The position numbers and the translations under genes are program-made. This document shows positions 11,163 through 18,745 of a stretch of 64,000 bases of DNA, piece after piece; positions within the stretch are counted from its first letter, which is position 1; each line of letters opens with the position of its first letter. This stretch comes from Kitasatospora sp. Root107 (GTDB taxonomy: Bacteria > Actinomycetota > Actinomycetes > Streptomycetales > Streptomycetaceae). The notes below the pieces were generated by a model. It did not search any database and had not been told where the DNA came from. It saw nothing but the letters and a program-made list of their open reading frames with translations. The stretch lies in NCBI RefSeq assembly GCF_001424875.1, contig NZ_LMCT01000015.1:1-64000 (forward strand), given 5' to 3'.

Positions 11163-12356
11163 ATGCGCTCCCGGGTGGCGGTCGTGGTGCTGGTCGGGCT
11201 GTGCCTGCTCAGCGGCTGCGCCAGTGAACGGCAGGGCACACCCAGCTCCGAGGCGGTCGCCGCCCCGAGCCCGGCCGTCTCGAAGGCGGTGATCAGCACG
11301 ACCCCGGGGGACGGCACCCAGGAGATCCCGGCCGAGAGCCCGGTGAAGGTGACGGTGGCCCAGGGCAGGCTGCTCTCGGTCCGGCTGGCCGACGACAAGG
11401 GCGGCGTGGTGACCGGGCGGATCGCCCCGGACGGCAGCTGGGCCCCGGAGGGCCGGCTCACCCTGGCCACCCCGTACACGCTGGACGCGGTGGCCGAGGA
11501 CGCCGCGGGGCTCAAGGCGGCCCAGCACGTGGCCTTCGCCACGCTGGCCCCCGAGCACACCTTCGCCGCCTTCTTCACCCCGGAGGACGGCTCCACGGTC
11601 GGCGTCGGGATGCCGGTCTCGCTCCGGTTCAGCCGGGCGATCACCGACCGGGCCGCGGTCGAGCGGGCCGTCACGGTGACCGCCGACCCGCCGGTGCCGG
11701 TGGCCGCGCACTGGTTCGGCAACCGGCGTCTCGACCTGCGGCCTGACAAGTACTGGGCGGCCGGCACCAAGGTCACCCTGACGCTGCGGCTCAAGGACGT
11801 CCAGGGCGCCCCCGGCGACTACGGCACCCAGTCCAAGGAGGTGCACTTCACCGTCGGCCGTTCGATGGTCAGCACCGTCGACCTGGACGCACACACCATG
11901 ACCGTCCGGCAGGACGGCAGGGTGCTGCGCACCCTGCGGATCTCCGGCGGCAGCCCGGAGTTCTCCACCTACCTGGGCACGATGGTGATCTCGGAGAAGT
12001 TCTCGGTCACCCGGATGAACTCGCAGACCGTCGGCCTGGGTGACGAGTACGACATCAAGGACGTGCCGCACGCGATGCGGCTGACCAACTCGGGCACCTT
12101 CGTGCACGGCAACTACTGGGCCGCCCGCTCGGTCTTCGGCACCGCGAACACCAGCCACGGCTGCCTCGGCCTGGCCGACGAGAAGGGCGGCTCGGACTCC
12201 TCCCCGGCGGGCTGGTTCTTCGAGCACTCCGTGGTCGGCGACGTGATCGAGGTGCGCGGGCAGCACGGCGACCAGGTGCCGCCGGAGAACGGCCTGAACG
12301 GCTGGAACCTGTCCTGGGCGCAGTGGCAGCGCGGCAGCGCGCTCGGCCTGCACTGA
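11163..12356 (+). CDS. L,D-transpeptidase lipoprotein (first of tandem pair)
   Basis: Cell-wall 3-3 cross-linking enzyme, 397 aa. It has a lipoprotein signal with lipobox LLSGC, two Ig-like domains (about 40-125 and 125-245), and a C-terminal YkuD catalytic domain with HGNYW and NTSHGCLGL; Cys334 is the nucleophile. The architecture matches LdtMt2-like mycobacterial enzymes. ATG is chosen because GGAGG lies six bases upstream and the signal peptide starts there; the open frame upstream is longer but not protein-like. A paralog follows directly, so the two probably act on the same peptidoglycan, anchored outside the membrane. Confidence 0.92.
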   Translation: MRSRVAVVVLVGLCLLSGCASERQGTPSSEAVAAPSPAVSKAVISTTPGDGTQEIPAESPVKVTVAQGRLLSVRLADDKGGVVTGRIAPDGSWAPEGRLTLATPYTLDAVAEDAAGLKAAQHVAFATLAPEHTFAAFFTPEDGSTVGVGMPVSLRFSRAITDRAAVERAVTVTADPPVPVAAHWFGNRRLDLRPDKYWAAGTKVTLTLRLKDVQGAPGDYGTQSKEVHFTVGRSMVSTVDLDAHTMTVRQDGRVLRTLRISGGSPEFSTYLGTMVISEKFSVTRMNSQTVGLGDEYDIKDVPHAMRLTNSGTFVHGNYWAARSVFGTANTSHGCLGLADEKGGSDSSPAGWFFEHSVVGDVIEVRGQHGDQVPPENGLNGWNLSWAQWQRGSALGLH

Positions 12357-12543
12357 CTCCGCACGGACCTCCCCCGGGAGGAACACCAATCTTCGCCGGT
12401 TATCCTGCACCTGCCGCGCCGTCCAGCGACTCACCGAGTGGGCGGGCGCACGTAACAACTCGGCACGACCCTCGCCCTTCGTGAAACTGAAACCGGCGCC
12501 GGAACGTGTACTGAGCGTGGATACCCGGAGGGGAGCAGACCGA

Positions 12544-13818
12544 GTGAAGCCGGTACAGGCGGCCGATGCCGCGATAGTCATGACCCAGGGCGCGGCCGAG
12601 CGCCGTGCCAGGCGGACCCGGCTGGCCGGGGTCGCGCTCGCGATGGGCGGCGTGCTGCTGGTCACCGCCGGCTGCTCGAGCTCCGGCTCGAAGTCCAGTA
12701 CGGACGCCAAGGGCCCGGGCGGTGACGGTACGGCCTCCGCGGCCGCCAGCCCGTCCGCGCCGAAGAACTCGGCCGCCGTGCTGACCGTCCTGCCCAAGGA
12801 CGGCGCCGAGGACGTGAACCCGAACGACGCCCTCAACGTCGCGGTGACCGGCGGTACGCTCACCGCGGTCGAGGTGACCGACAAGAACGGCAAGCCGGTG
12901 GCCGGTGTGCTCGCCGCCGACAACCTGAGCTGGAAGCCCAGTGCGCCGCTCACGGTCGGCATGGTCTACAAGGTGAGCGCCCAGGCCAAGGACGCCGACG
13001 GCCTGGTGGCCGCCTCGACCAGCAGCTTCACCACGCTCACCCCGGCGAAGACCGCGTCCGCCAACGACAACATCACCGACAACGGCACCTACGGCGTCGG
13101 CATGATCGTCTCGGTCAACTTCGGCAAGCCGATCAAGAACAAGGACGCGGTGCTCAAGGGCATCACCTTCGAGGACAGCAACCACACCGTGGTGAAGGGG
13201 CACTGGTTCGGCTCCCAGCGGCTGGACTTCCGGCCGGAGAGCTACTGGAAGTCCGGCACCAAGGTCACCATCCACTACCGCCTGAAGAACGTCGAGGTGT
13301 CGCCCGGCGTCTACGGCGACGTGGACCGGGACGAGCCGTTCACCATCGGCCGCTCGCAGGTCAGCGTCGCGGACGCGGCCACCCACCAGATGACGGTCAC
13401 CCGGGACGGTGCGGTGAAGACCATCCCGATCACCGCGGGCGACGACCAGAACCCGTCCTGGAACGGCACCATGGTCATCTCCAGCAAGGAGAAGGTGACC
13501 CGGATGAACTCCGCCACCGTCTCCAACATCCAGGGCTCCGAGTACGACATCTCGGACGTCCCGCACGCGATGCGGCTGACCGCCTCCGGCACCTACGTGC
13601 ACGGCAACTACTGGGGCAGCTCCTTCGGCAAGGCCAACGCCAGCCACGGCTGTGTCTCGATGGCGGACACCAAGGGCGGGGACGACGCCTCGACCGCGGG
13701 GAAGTACTTCGCCGACTCGCTGGTGGGCGACGTGGTGAAGATTCAGAACTCCAAGGGCAAGACGGTCTCGGCGGACAACGGCCTGAGCGGCTGGACACTG
13801 CCGTGGAGCGCCTGGTAG
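12544..13818 (+). CDS. L,D-transpeptidase lipoprotein (second of tandem pair)
   Basis: Paralog of the preceding gene, 424 aa, with the same order: a cytoplasmic N-tail rich in Arg, membrane segment and lipobox (VTAGC), an Ala/Ser/Pro linker, two Ig-like domains and the YkuD domain (HGNYWGS and ASHGCVSMAD, nucleophile Cys370). The GTG at 12544 is preferred since GGAGGGGAG lies about eight bases upstream; an in-frame GTG at 12481 would add 21 residues and has no ribosome site. The 187-bp spacer after the first gene holds only a weak CCTCC/GGAGG hairpin. Tandem duplication is likely given shared domain order and motifs. Confidence 0.92.
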   Translation: MKPVQAADAAIVMTQGAAERRARRTRLAGVALAMGGVLLVTAGCSSSGSKSSTDAKGPGGDGTASAAASPSAPKNSAAVLTVLPKDGAEDVNPNDALNVAVTGGTLTAVEVTDKNGKPVAGVLAADNLSWKPSAPLTVGMVYKVSAQAKDADGLVAASTSSFTTLTPAKTASANDNITDNGTYGVGMIVSVNFGKPIKNKDAVLKGITFEDSNHTVVKGHWFGSQRLDFRPESYWKSGTKVTIHYRLKNVEVSPGVYGDVDRDEPFTIGRSQVSVADAATHQMTVTRDGAVKTIPITAGDDQNPSWNGTMVISSKEKVTRMNSATVSNIQGSEYDISDVPHAMRLTASGTYVHGNYWGSSFGKANASHGCVSMADTKGGDDASTAGKYFADSLVGDVVKIQNSKGKTVSADNGLSGWTLPWSAW

Positions 13819-13835
13819 GCCCCTGCGGGAGCTTC

Positions 13836-13851
13836 CAGGAGCTGACTCCTG
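13836..13851 (+). terminator. Possible small terminator hairpin
   Basis: CAGGAG, loop CTGA, CTCCTG form a 6-bp stem 18 bases after the transpeptidase stop. It is short and has no T run, so it may be chance. Confidence 0.35.
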
Positions 13852-14012
13852 ATCAACTGTTCGGCCCGGTTGCCCTTCTGGCGCCCGGGCCGAGCTGTTG
13901 TGCGAGCCTCTGTTCGGTCCGCGTTCGGGACGCTCTTGGCATATGCCAACCGAATAGTGATCGTTTGTTCATTGTCCGTACGCGGCCGCTTGCGTTCCGC
14001 AATGATTGGCCC

Positions 14013-14561
14013 ATGGCGGGATGGGGCGAAGCAGAGTGGGCATCACTTCCAGGGGCCGGTCCGGCCACTGACGACCCGTCGGAAGGTGGGGTGCTCGCCC
14101 TGGAGACTCTGGAACGACTCAGCCCGCAGGAGGTCGAGCGCGAGTGCTTCGGCCGGCTCTGCGAGCAGGTGGCGGCCGAGCAGGAGGTCTTCCTGCCGTC
14201 CCGTCCCGAACTCGTCGGCGTGGCCCGGCGGGTGGTGCTCTCGGTGCTCCAGGGCTGGCGGATGCACCAGTTACTCGAAGCGGGCGAACTCCTCACCGGT
14301 GAGCTGATGGCCAACGCCGTCCGGCACACCGGCGGCCGCACCGTCGGCCTCCGCCTCACCCGCCGCCCCGGCTGGCTCCGGGTCGAGGTCCGGGACTCCT
14401 CCCGTGCGCTGCCCTGTCTGATCGTGGCCGAGCCGGGTAACGAGACCGGGTACGGCATGTTGCTGATCAGCACCATCTCGGAACGTTGGGGCGCGGATCT
14501 GCTGCCGCGCGGCAAGGGTGTCTGGTTCGAGCTCAAGGTCCGTGAGCGCACGCCGGTTTGA
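14013..14561 (+). CDS. HATPase-type ATP-binding regulator (anti-sigma-like), TTA codon
   Basis: A 182-aa protein with a C-terminal GHKL ATPase fold of the RsbW/SpoIIAB-like kind, common in streptomycetes as anti-sigma or signalling kinases. The N box is GELMANAVRHTGG and the G box is GYGMLLISTISERWG. The ~60 residues before it match no family I recognise. ATG at 14013 is chosen because the longer upstream frame is not protein-like. No Shine-Dalgarno sequence is apparent. A TTA leucine codon at 14271-14273 (residue 87) makes translation likely to depend on the bldA tRNA, hence on developmental stage. No cognate sigma or anti-anti-sigma gene is adjacent. Confidence 0.8.
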   Translation: MAGWGEAEWASLPGAGPATDDPSEGGVLALETLERLSPQEVERECFGRLCEQVAAEQEVFLPSRPELVGVARRVVLSVLQGWRMHQLLEAGELLTGELMANAVRHTGGRTVGLRLTRRPGWLRVEVRDSSRALPCLIVAEPGNETGYGMLLISTISERWGADLLPRGKGVWFELKVRERTPV

Positions 14562-14588
14562 GGCCGGTGGTCCGTCCGGAAACAGTGC

Positions 14589-14625
14589 GGGGCCCCCGGT
14601 TACCGTGATGCGGTGTGGGGGCCCC
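14589..14625 (+). terminator. Rho-independent-type hairpin after the HATPase gene
   Basis: Perfect 9-bp arms at 14589-14597 (GGGGCCCCC) and 14617-14625 with a 19-base loop, 28 bases after the stop codon. No T tract. The remaining sequence to 14894 shows no gene. Confidence 0.7.
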
Positions 14626-14894
14626 TGCAGGTCACCGCGCAAGCCATGGGGGTGCGTGCCACGCGGTGCAGACGGCCGACCCGGGTCGGGGTGGCCGTAG
14701 CTCTTGACGCCTCGACTATCGCACGGTCTCAGGATGTGGGCAAAATCGAATGAAAGGTATGTAACTCACTTCACCTTCGCTAGTCGCGCGGCCGTGCATC
14801 TCTGCCTTTGATTATCCGGGCGAGGGTGTCGTGTGGCTGATTCGTGATCGTTCTGAGTCTATCGTGTGCGATTGTCACCTGATGTGATGTGCCG

Positions 14895-15611
14895 ATGGCA
14901 TATCCGTATCCCAACTCCCCTGCGCCCGCCCGTCCTTGGTGGCGACGCCCGGCCGTGCTGGTCCTCGCACTGCTGCTCTTCCCTCCGGTCGCGTTAGTGC
15001 TGATCTGGCGCGCACCGTGGGCTCGGCCGAACAGGATCGCCGCCCTGGTGATGGCCGGGTTGTGGACGCTGATCTGGCTGATCATGGTCCTGGTGGACCC
15101 GGCGAAGCCGCAGCCCGGCGGCGCTCCGAGCCCGGTGCCGGCGGCCTCCAGCGCCTCGCCGTTGCCGTCGCCTTCACTGTCGCCTTCGGTCTCGCCGACT
15201 CCCACGCTTTCCCCCACGCCGACTCCGACTCCGACGGTCGCGCCGACCACGGAGCAGCCTGCCGCTGTGGCGCCGACCACGGAGCCGGCCGCGGTCTACT
15301 ACGCGAACTGTGACGCCGTCCGGGTGGCCGGCAAGGCTCCGCTGTCGAAGGGTTCCCCCGGCTACCGGGCCGGCCTGGACGCTGACGGCGACGGCACCGC
15401 CTGCGAGACCGAACGCGCTCCGGCCACCACTGCCCCTGCCCCTGCCCCGACGCAGCCCGCTCCGGCGAAGAGCACCAGCAGCGGTGGCGGCGCGGCCTAC
15501 TACCAGAACTGTGACGCCGTCCGGGCTGCGGGCATGGCCCCGTTGTACCGGGGTCAGCCTGGCTACCGGTCCGCGCTGGACCGCGACAACGACGGGGTCG
15601 CCTGCGAGTGA
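14895..15611 (+). CDS. Membrane-anchored protein with two Excalibur domains, TTA codon
   Basis: About 238 aa. Two hydrophobic helices near the N terminus (residues ~18-38 and ~50-70) anchor it. A long Pro/Ser/Thr linker follows, then two Excalibur repeats, each of the form YY.NCDAVR..G.APL...PGYR..LD.D.DG.ACE. The acidic DADGDGTACE and DRDNDGVACE loops fit calcium binding and paired cysteines. It probably acts at the outer membrane face or wall. A TTA codon at 14994-14996 (residue 34) suggests bldA dependence, as in its upstream neighbour. ATG at 14895 is chosen over the GTG two codons earlier; neither has a clear ribosome site. Confidence 0.82.
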   Translation: MAYPYPNSPAPARPWWRRPAVLVLALLLFPPVALVLIWRAPWARPNRIAALVMAGLWTLIWLIMVLVDPAKPQPGGAPSPVPAASSASPLPSPSLSPSVSPTPTLSPTPTPTPTVAPTTEQPAAVAPTTEPAAVYYANCDAVRVAGKAPLSKGSPGYRAGLDADGDGTACETERAPATTAPAPAPTQPAPAKSTSSGGGAAYYQNCDAVRAAGMAPLYRGQPGYRSALDRDNDGVACE

Positions 15612-15672
15612 CACTCGCCGCCGGCCGATTCTCGGTCGACAGTCCGGCCCGTACCGGCCATCATTCCGGATC

Positions 15673-16176
15673 ATGACTCGTACTGATCTGCCGCCCGTCC
15701 TCGACGAGCGCACCTCGCTCGCCACCTTCCTCGACTACACCCGCGCCACCGCGCTCGCCAAGTGCGAGAACCTCGCCCAGGAGGATGCCAACAAGGCCCC
15801 GTTGCCCGGCTCGCCGCTGATGACGATGGCCGGGCTGATCAGCCATCTGCGCTGGGTCGAGTACTGGTGGTTCGACGTGGTGTTCCTCGGTGGGGAGGAC
15901 GAGGGGCCGTGGACCGAGGAGGACCCGGACCGCGAGATGCGGATCGCCGTGGACCTGCCGCTGGCCGAACTGCTCGACGATTACCGGCAGTTGACCGACC
16001 GCTATCGCGAACTGGTGGCCGCCACCGACCTGGACATCGTCGCGCAGCGCACCGTCCGGGACGGGAAGCAGATCAACCTGCGCTGGATCATCCTGCACCT
16101 GATCGAGGAGACCGCCCGGCACAACGGCCACCTCGACCTGCTCCGCGAGCTCGCGGACGGCACCACCGGGTCGTAA
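15673..16176 (+). CDS. DinB/DUF664-family protein
   Basis: A 167-aa all-helical protein of the DinB-like superfamily (DUF664, 'mini-circle protein' type). Conserved histidines occur in ISHLRWVEYWWF and ILHLIEETARHNGHLD, the spacing expected of the metal-binding triad. Family members include thiol-dependent transferases using mycothiol and many uncharacterised enzymes, so the reaction is unknown. ATG at 15673 starts just before the conserved N-terminal helix. It stands alone between the Excalibur gene and the FMN reductase gene. Confidence 0.82.
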   Translation: MTRTDLPPVLDERTSLATFLDYTRATALAKCENLAQEDANKAPLPGSPLMTMAGLISHLRWVEYWWFDVVFLGGEDEGPWTEEDPDREMRIAVDLPLAELLDDYRQLTDRYRELVAATDLDIVAQRTVRDGKQINLRWIILHLIEETARHNGHLDLLRELADGTTGS

Positions 16177-16214
16177 CGGGCACTACCGGGCGGCGAGTTG
16201 GGTAGGTTGGCGAC

Positions 16215-16748
16215 ATGCTGATGACGCGTCATGTGCTGCTGCTGAGTGGAAGCCTGCGGGCCGGGTCCTCGAACGAGGCGGTGCTGCGGACCGCTGCCGC
16301 GCTGGCCCCCGAGGGCGTGACCACCACGTTCTACGAGGGGCTGGCCGAGCTGCCGCACTTCAACCCGGACCACGACACCGACCCGCTGCCCGCCCCGGTG
16401 GCCGAGCTGCGCGCCGCCATCGCGGCGGCCGACGCGCTGCTGATCTCCGCCCCCGAGTACGCGGGCACCCTCCCAGGCTCCTTCAAGAACCTGCTGGACT
16501 GGACCGTCGGCGGCGTCGAGATCAGCGACAAGCCCGCCGCCTGGATCACCGCCGCCGCCCCCGGCCGTGGCACCGGCGCCGCCGCTACCCTCGCCTCGGT
16601 CCTCGGCTACACCGGCGCGGCCGTGGCCGAAGCCGCCTGCGCCACCATCCCCGTCCCGCACGACGGCCGCGGCGCCGACGGCCTCATCACCGACCCGGCC
16701 ACCCGCGACCGGATCGCCGAGGTCCTTGGGGCTCTGCTGGCGCCCTGA
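16215..16748 (+). CDS. NADPH-dependent FMN reductase family protein
   Basis: A 177-aa flavodoxin-fold reductase. The phosphate-binding loop is SGSLRAGSSNEAVLR and the flavin-contacting motif is PEYAGTLPGSFKNLLDW, both typical of the NADPH-dependent FMN reductase/azoreductase family. The substrate (FMN, quinone, chromate or azo compound) cannot be inferred. TAGGTT at 16203-16208 is six bases before the ATG, suggesting a leaderless transcript; an in-frame ATG two codons later is an alternative. It marks the left edge of the accessory block that follows. Confidence 0.86.
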   Translation: MLMTRHVLLLSGSLRAGSSNEAVLRTAAALAPEGVTTTFYEGLAELPHFNPDHDTDPLPAPVAELRAAIAAADALLISAPEYAGTLPGSFKNLLDWTVGGVEISDKPAAWITAAAPGRGTGAAATLASVLGYTGAAVAEAACATIPVPHDGRGADGLITDPATRDRIAEVLGALLAP

Positions 16749-16749
16749 C

Positions 16750-17205
16750 CTACCGTGAGGGGATCTTCGGCCTGGTCACCGGCACAACGGTCAGAACGTT
16801 CTCGAGCCCTCTGAAATCGTCGGGGTTGGTGGTGAAGAGGGGCAGACCCTCGGCGACAGCAATGGCCGCGATCATCAGATCCGCCACCCGTCGCCGGGGC
16901 TTGCGCCCGGCACCGATCACTGCTGCACAGATGCGACCGTAGATGCGGGCCGCTTCCGCGTCGAAGGGGATCGGGTCGAACTCGTTCTCGGCCCGTTGGA
17001 GGACGTCGAGCCGACTGGCGCGTTCGGCGTATTCGTCGTACTCGTCCTGCTCCTCGTTCCTGCGGACTTCGTGCGGGCCGGCGGACAACTCGGCCAAGGT
17101 GATTGCGCTGATGGCCATCTCGGCGGGGAGTTCGGCCGGGTCCACCCACTTGCGCAGAATCATGATGTTGGTGTCGAGCAGCCCCTGTGCGTACTCAGCG
17201 GGCAT
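16750..17205 (-). CDS. PIN-domain toxin, VapC-like
   Basis: A 151-aa PIN-domain ribonuclease. The expected acidic residues are present: Asp in LLDTNIMI, Glu in ITLAELSAG, Asp in RVADLMIAAIA and a fourth in TTNPDDFRGL. VapC toxins cut tRNA or rRNA and are held inactive by the antitoxin. ATG at 17203-17205 is used because the PIN fold begins with LLDTN about ten residues in. It overlaps the end of the antitoxin gene by 11 bp, typical of toxin-antitoxin operons. The stop lies two bases from the stop of the converging FMN reductase gene. Confidence 0.88.
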   Translation of the reverse strand: MPAEYAQGLLDTNIMILRKWVDPAELPAEMAISAITLAELSAGPHEVRRNEEQDEYDEYAERASRLDVLQRAENEFDPIPFDAEAARIYGRICAAVIGAGRKPRRRVADLMIAAIAVAEGLPLFTTNPDDFRGLENVLTVVPVTRPKIPSR

Positions 17206-17464
17206 AGGGATCGTCCAGTTCCTGGTCGGCAGTGGCGTCCTGGTCGGTACGGAACGCATCGAGCGAGATGTCCGGTGCACTCCGTGACATGGCCGTGAAC
17301 TCCTCGCGGGAGACGAAACGCCTGCGTCGGCGCAAGGGGATCAGCTCACCGATCCGGTGCCCGTCGCGCGTGACGGTGAAGGACCGACCCTCCTGCACTG
17401 CATCCATGATCTCTTTTGACCTGCTGCGCAGGTCCCGTTGCGTGATCTCTGGCTGGACTGTCAC
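17195..17464 (-). CDS. Phd/YefM-type antitoxin for the PIN toxin
   Basis: An 89-aa antitoxin. The N-terminal half (ITQRDLRSRSKEIMDAVQEG, SFTVTRDGHRIGELIPL) is the Phd/YefM DNA-binding fold. The C-terminal half, rich in Asp and Asp/Ala, is the usual flexible toxin-neutralising tail. Start is GTG at 17462-17464, the only start in frame after an upstream stop. No ribosome site is seen, but TACACT lies six bases upstream, so the mRNA may be leaderless. A 33-bp palindrome sits directly upstream as a likely autoregulatory operator. Confidence 0.85.
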   Translation of the reverse strand: MTVQPEITQRDLRSRSKEIMDAVQEGRSFTVTRDGHRIGELIPLRRRRRFVSREEFTAMSRSAPDISLDAFRTDQDATADQELDDPYAR

Positions 17465-17470
17465 GCCATC

Positions 17471-17476
17471 AGTGTA
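17471..17476 (-). promoter_or_regulatory. Putative -10 box of the toxin-antitoxin operon
   Basis: On the minus strand TACACT is followed by six bases and then the GTG of the antitoxin. A weak GTAGCA 17 bases upstream falls inside the palindrome, so the operator would overlap the promoter. Confidence 0.45.
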
Positions 17477-17484
17477 TGCGCTGT

Positions 17485-17517
17485 GCTACCACGTGCTACC
17501 TGGTAGCACGTGGTAGC
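17485..17517. promoter_or_regulatory. Perfect 33-bp palindromic operator
   Basis: Arms 17485-17500 (GCTACCACGTGCTACC) and 17502-17517 are exact reverse complements separated by one base. Each arm holds two GCTACC units around ACGT, giving four half-sites. It lies just upstream of the antitoxin start. This is what is expected for conditional cooperative autoregulation by a Phd/VapB-VapC complex. A binding test would confirm it. Confidence 0.75.
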
Positions 17518-18420
17518 TGGACTTCGGCTCGGCAGGCAGTCCGTGCACTCCATGATCCGGATGGGTGCGGGCTGCCGTTCCGAGGTGTCCGCCGAGGTGC
17601 GGATGGGTGCGGGCGGCATCTTGGCGATGGGCCGCTTGTGGGCCAACGCGCCTGCGGAGTGGACGGTTTCGGGCAGACCGGCGGTGAGGGCGACCGTGAA
17701 CTGTGGCCTCGTCACCCCGCACGCCAGCCACTCGGCGGCCAGGCCCTCCAGCGCGGCGCAGTCGGCGGCCGAGAGCATCATCCGCGCATCGGCGAGGCCG
17801 AGCGAGGCCAGCGCCTCGTACGCGGCGGACCGGGCCGAGCGGGTCGGCCGGGCGAGTACGGCGGTCGTCGCCCGCCCCTGACGGTTCTGCTCCGGAAGTT
17901 GGGGAAGGTCGGGACCGCTGAGTGCGCTCTTCCGGGTGAATGTCCTGCGGCGGTCGGAAGTCCCGTGGCGGGCCTGCGGGTTCATCCGGTGCGCCACCGG
18001 CGGGGCGGCCGGCCGCGAGGAAGCGCGTCCACCAGGCGTCGCTACGAGCCGTGCGGGAGAAGTAGGTCCGGTACACCCAGCAGCTGTGGCCGTTACCGGC
18101 GTTCTCCCTGACCCTGCGCAGGTGACCGGCGGTGGAGAGGGCATTGAGCGCCGACCGTACGGCCTGTTGGCCGTAGAGCGGCTGCTCGCCGGCCAGGGTC
18201 TTGGTGTCGATGGCGGCGCCGTTCGGCAGCCGGTCGATGAAGGCCGCGAGGTACGCCTCGCGTACGGGCAGGTGTGCGAAGTCGCGCTTTCGGCGCGGGT
18301 TTTGACCTGGCGCGGAACGCTTTCCGTAGCCCGGTCCGGCCATCGGGTGGGCGTGCGGGTGTGGGGCAGCGTTAAAGTTCTCAGTAGCCACGGGATCGCT
18401 TTCGTCGATCGTGCTGGTCA

Positions 18421-18456
18421 AACCCCCGTCTGGTGTCGCAAGCACCGGCGGGGGTT
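18421..18456. repeat. Hairpin in the upstream region of the pseudogene
   Basis: AACCCCCG at 18421-18428 and CGGGGGTT at 18449-18456 form an 8-bp stem with extra TGGTG/CACCG pairing inside. On the plus strand it is followed by TGTTCGTTG, making it terminator-like in that direction. No plus-strand gene precedes it; it may be a relic or an attenuator of the minus-strand gene. The sequence from 18460 to 18730 shows no further gene. Confidence 0.4.
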
Positions 18457-18745
18457 GTTCGTTGCTGCGCACGCTACACGCTGACAGCACACCGTTGCGG
18501 CGTGGTCACGAAAAGTCATATCCCCAGGCATGCGCGGGTGTTGGGAGGGTGGGCGGGTTGTTAACCCACCCATTCCATACACAGGGCGCTCGGCCCCCGC
18601 TGCCCGAAATCTGCACCCCGAGCTCCGGCGCTGTACGACGAGCCGTCAGGCGGGGTACTGGACCTGAACAGTCCGAACCGGGAAGGTCTTGGTGAGCTTC
18701 TCGGCGCCCTCGATGGGATGTCCTACCCCTACTAGGCTGCGGCCC

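Larger units (their letters stand above)
17461..18391 (-). pseudogene. Frameshifted helix-turn-helix (MarR-like) protein
   Basis: Two pieces of one protein lie in different frames. The N-terminal part (MAGPGYGKRSAP, RRKRDFAHLPVREAYLAAFI, then HLRRVRENAGNGHSCWVYRT) reads from a GTG at 18389-18391 or ATG at 18342-18344. The C-terminal part (ALSGPDLPQLPEQNRQG, ADARMMLSAADCAALEGLAA, GVTRPQFTVALTAGLPE, IMECTDC) is in another frame. The shift is near 17925-17940. After MECTDC the second CxxC expected in this streptomycete family is missing, and the frame runs through the palindrome to a TGA overlapping the antitoxin GTG. It looks like a decayed gene truncated at the toxin-antitoxin boundary. A sequencing error could mimic the single frameshift. 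Confidence 0.7.

Noticed and set aside
11112..12962. 616-codon minus-strand frame over the transpeptidase genes
   Set aside because: Composition is that of an antisense frame; both L,D-transpeptidases on the plus strand are certain.
17485..17517. Palindrome as an insertion-sequence end or attachment site
   Set aside because: No transposase or integrase nearby and no matching copy elsewhere in the window; its place before an antitoxin start fits an operator better.
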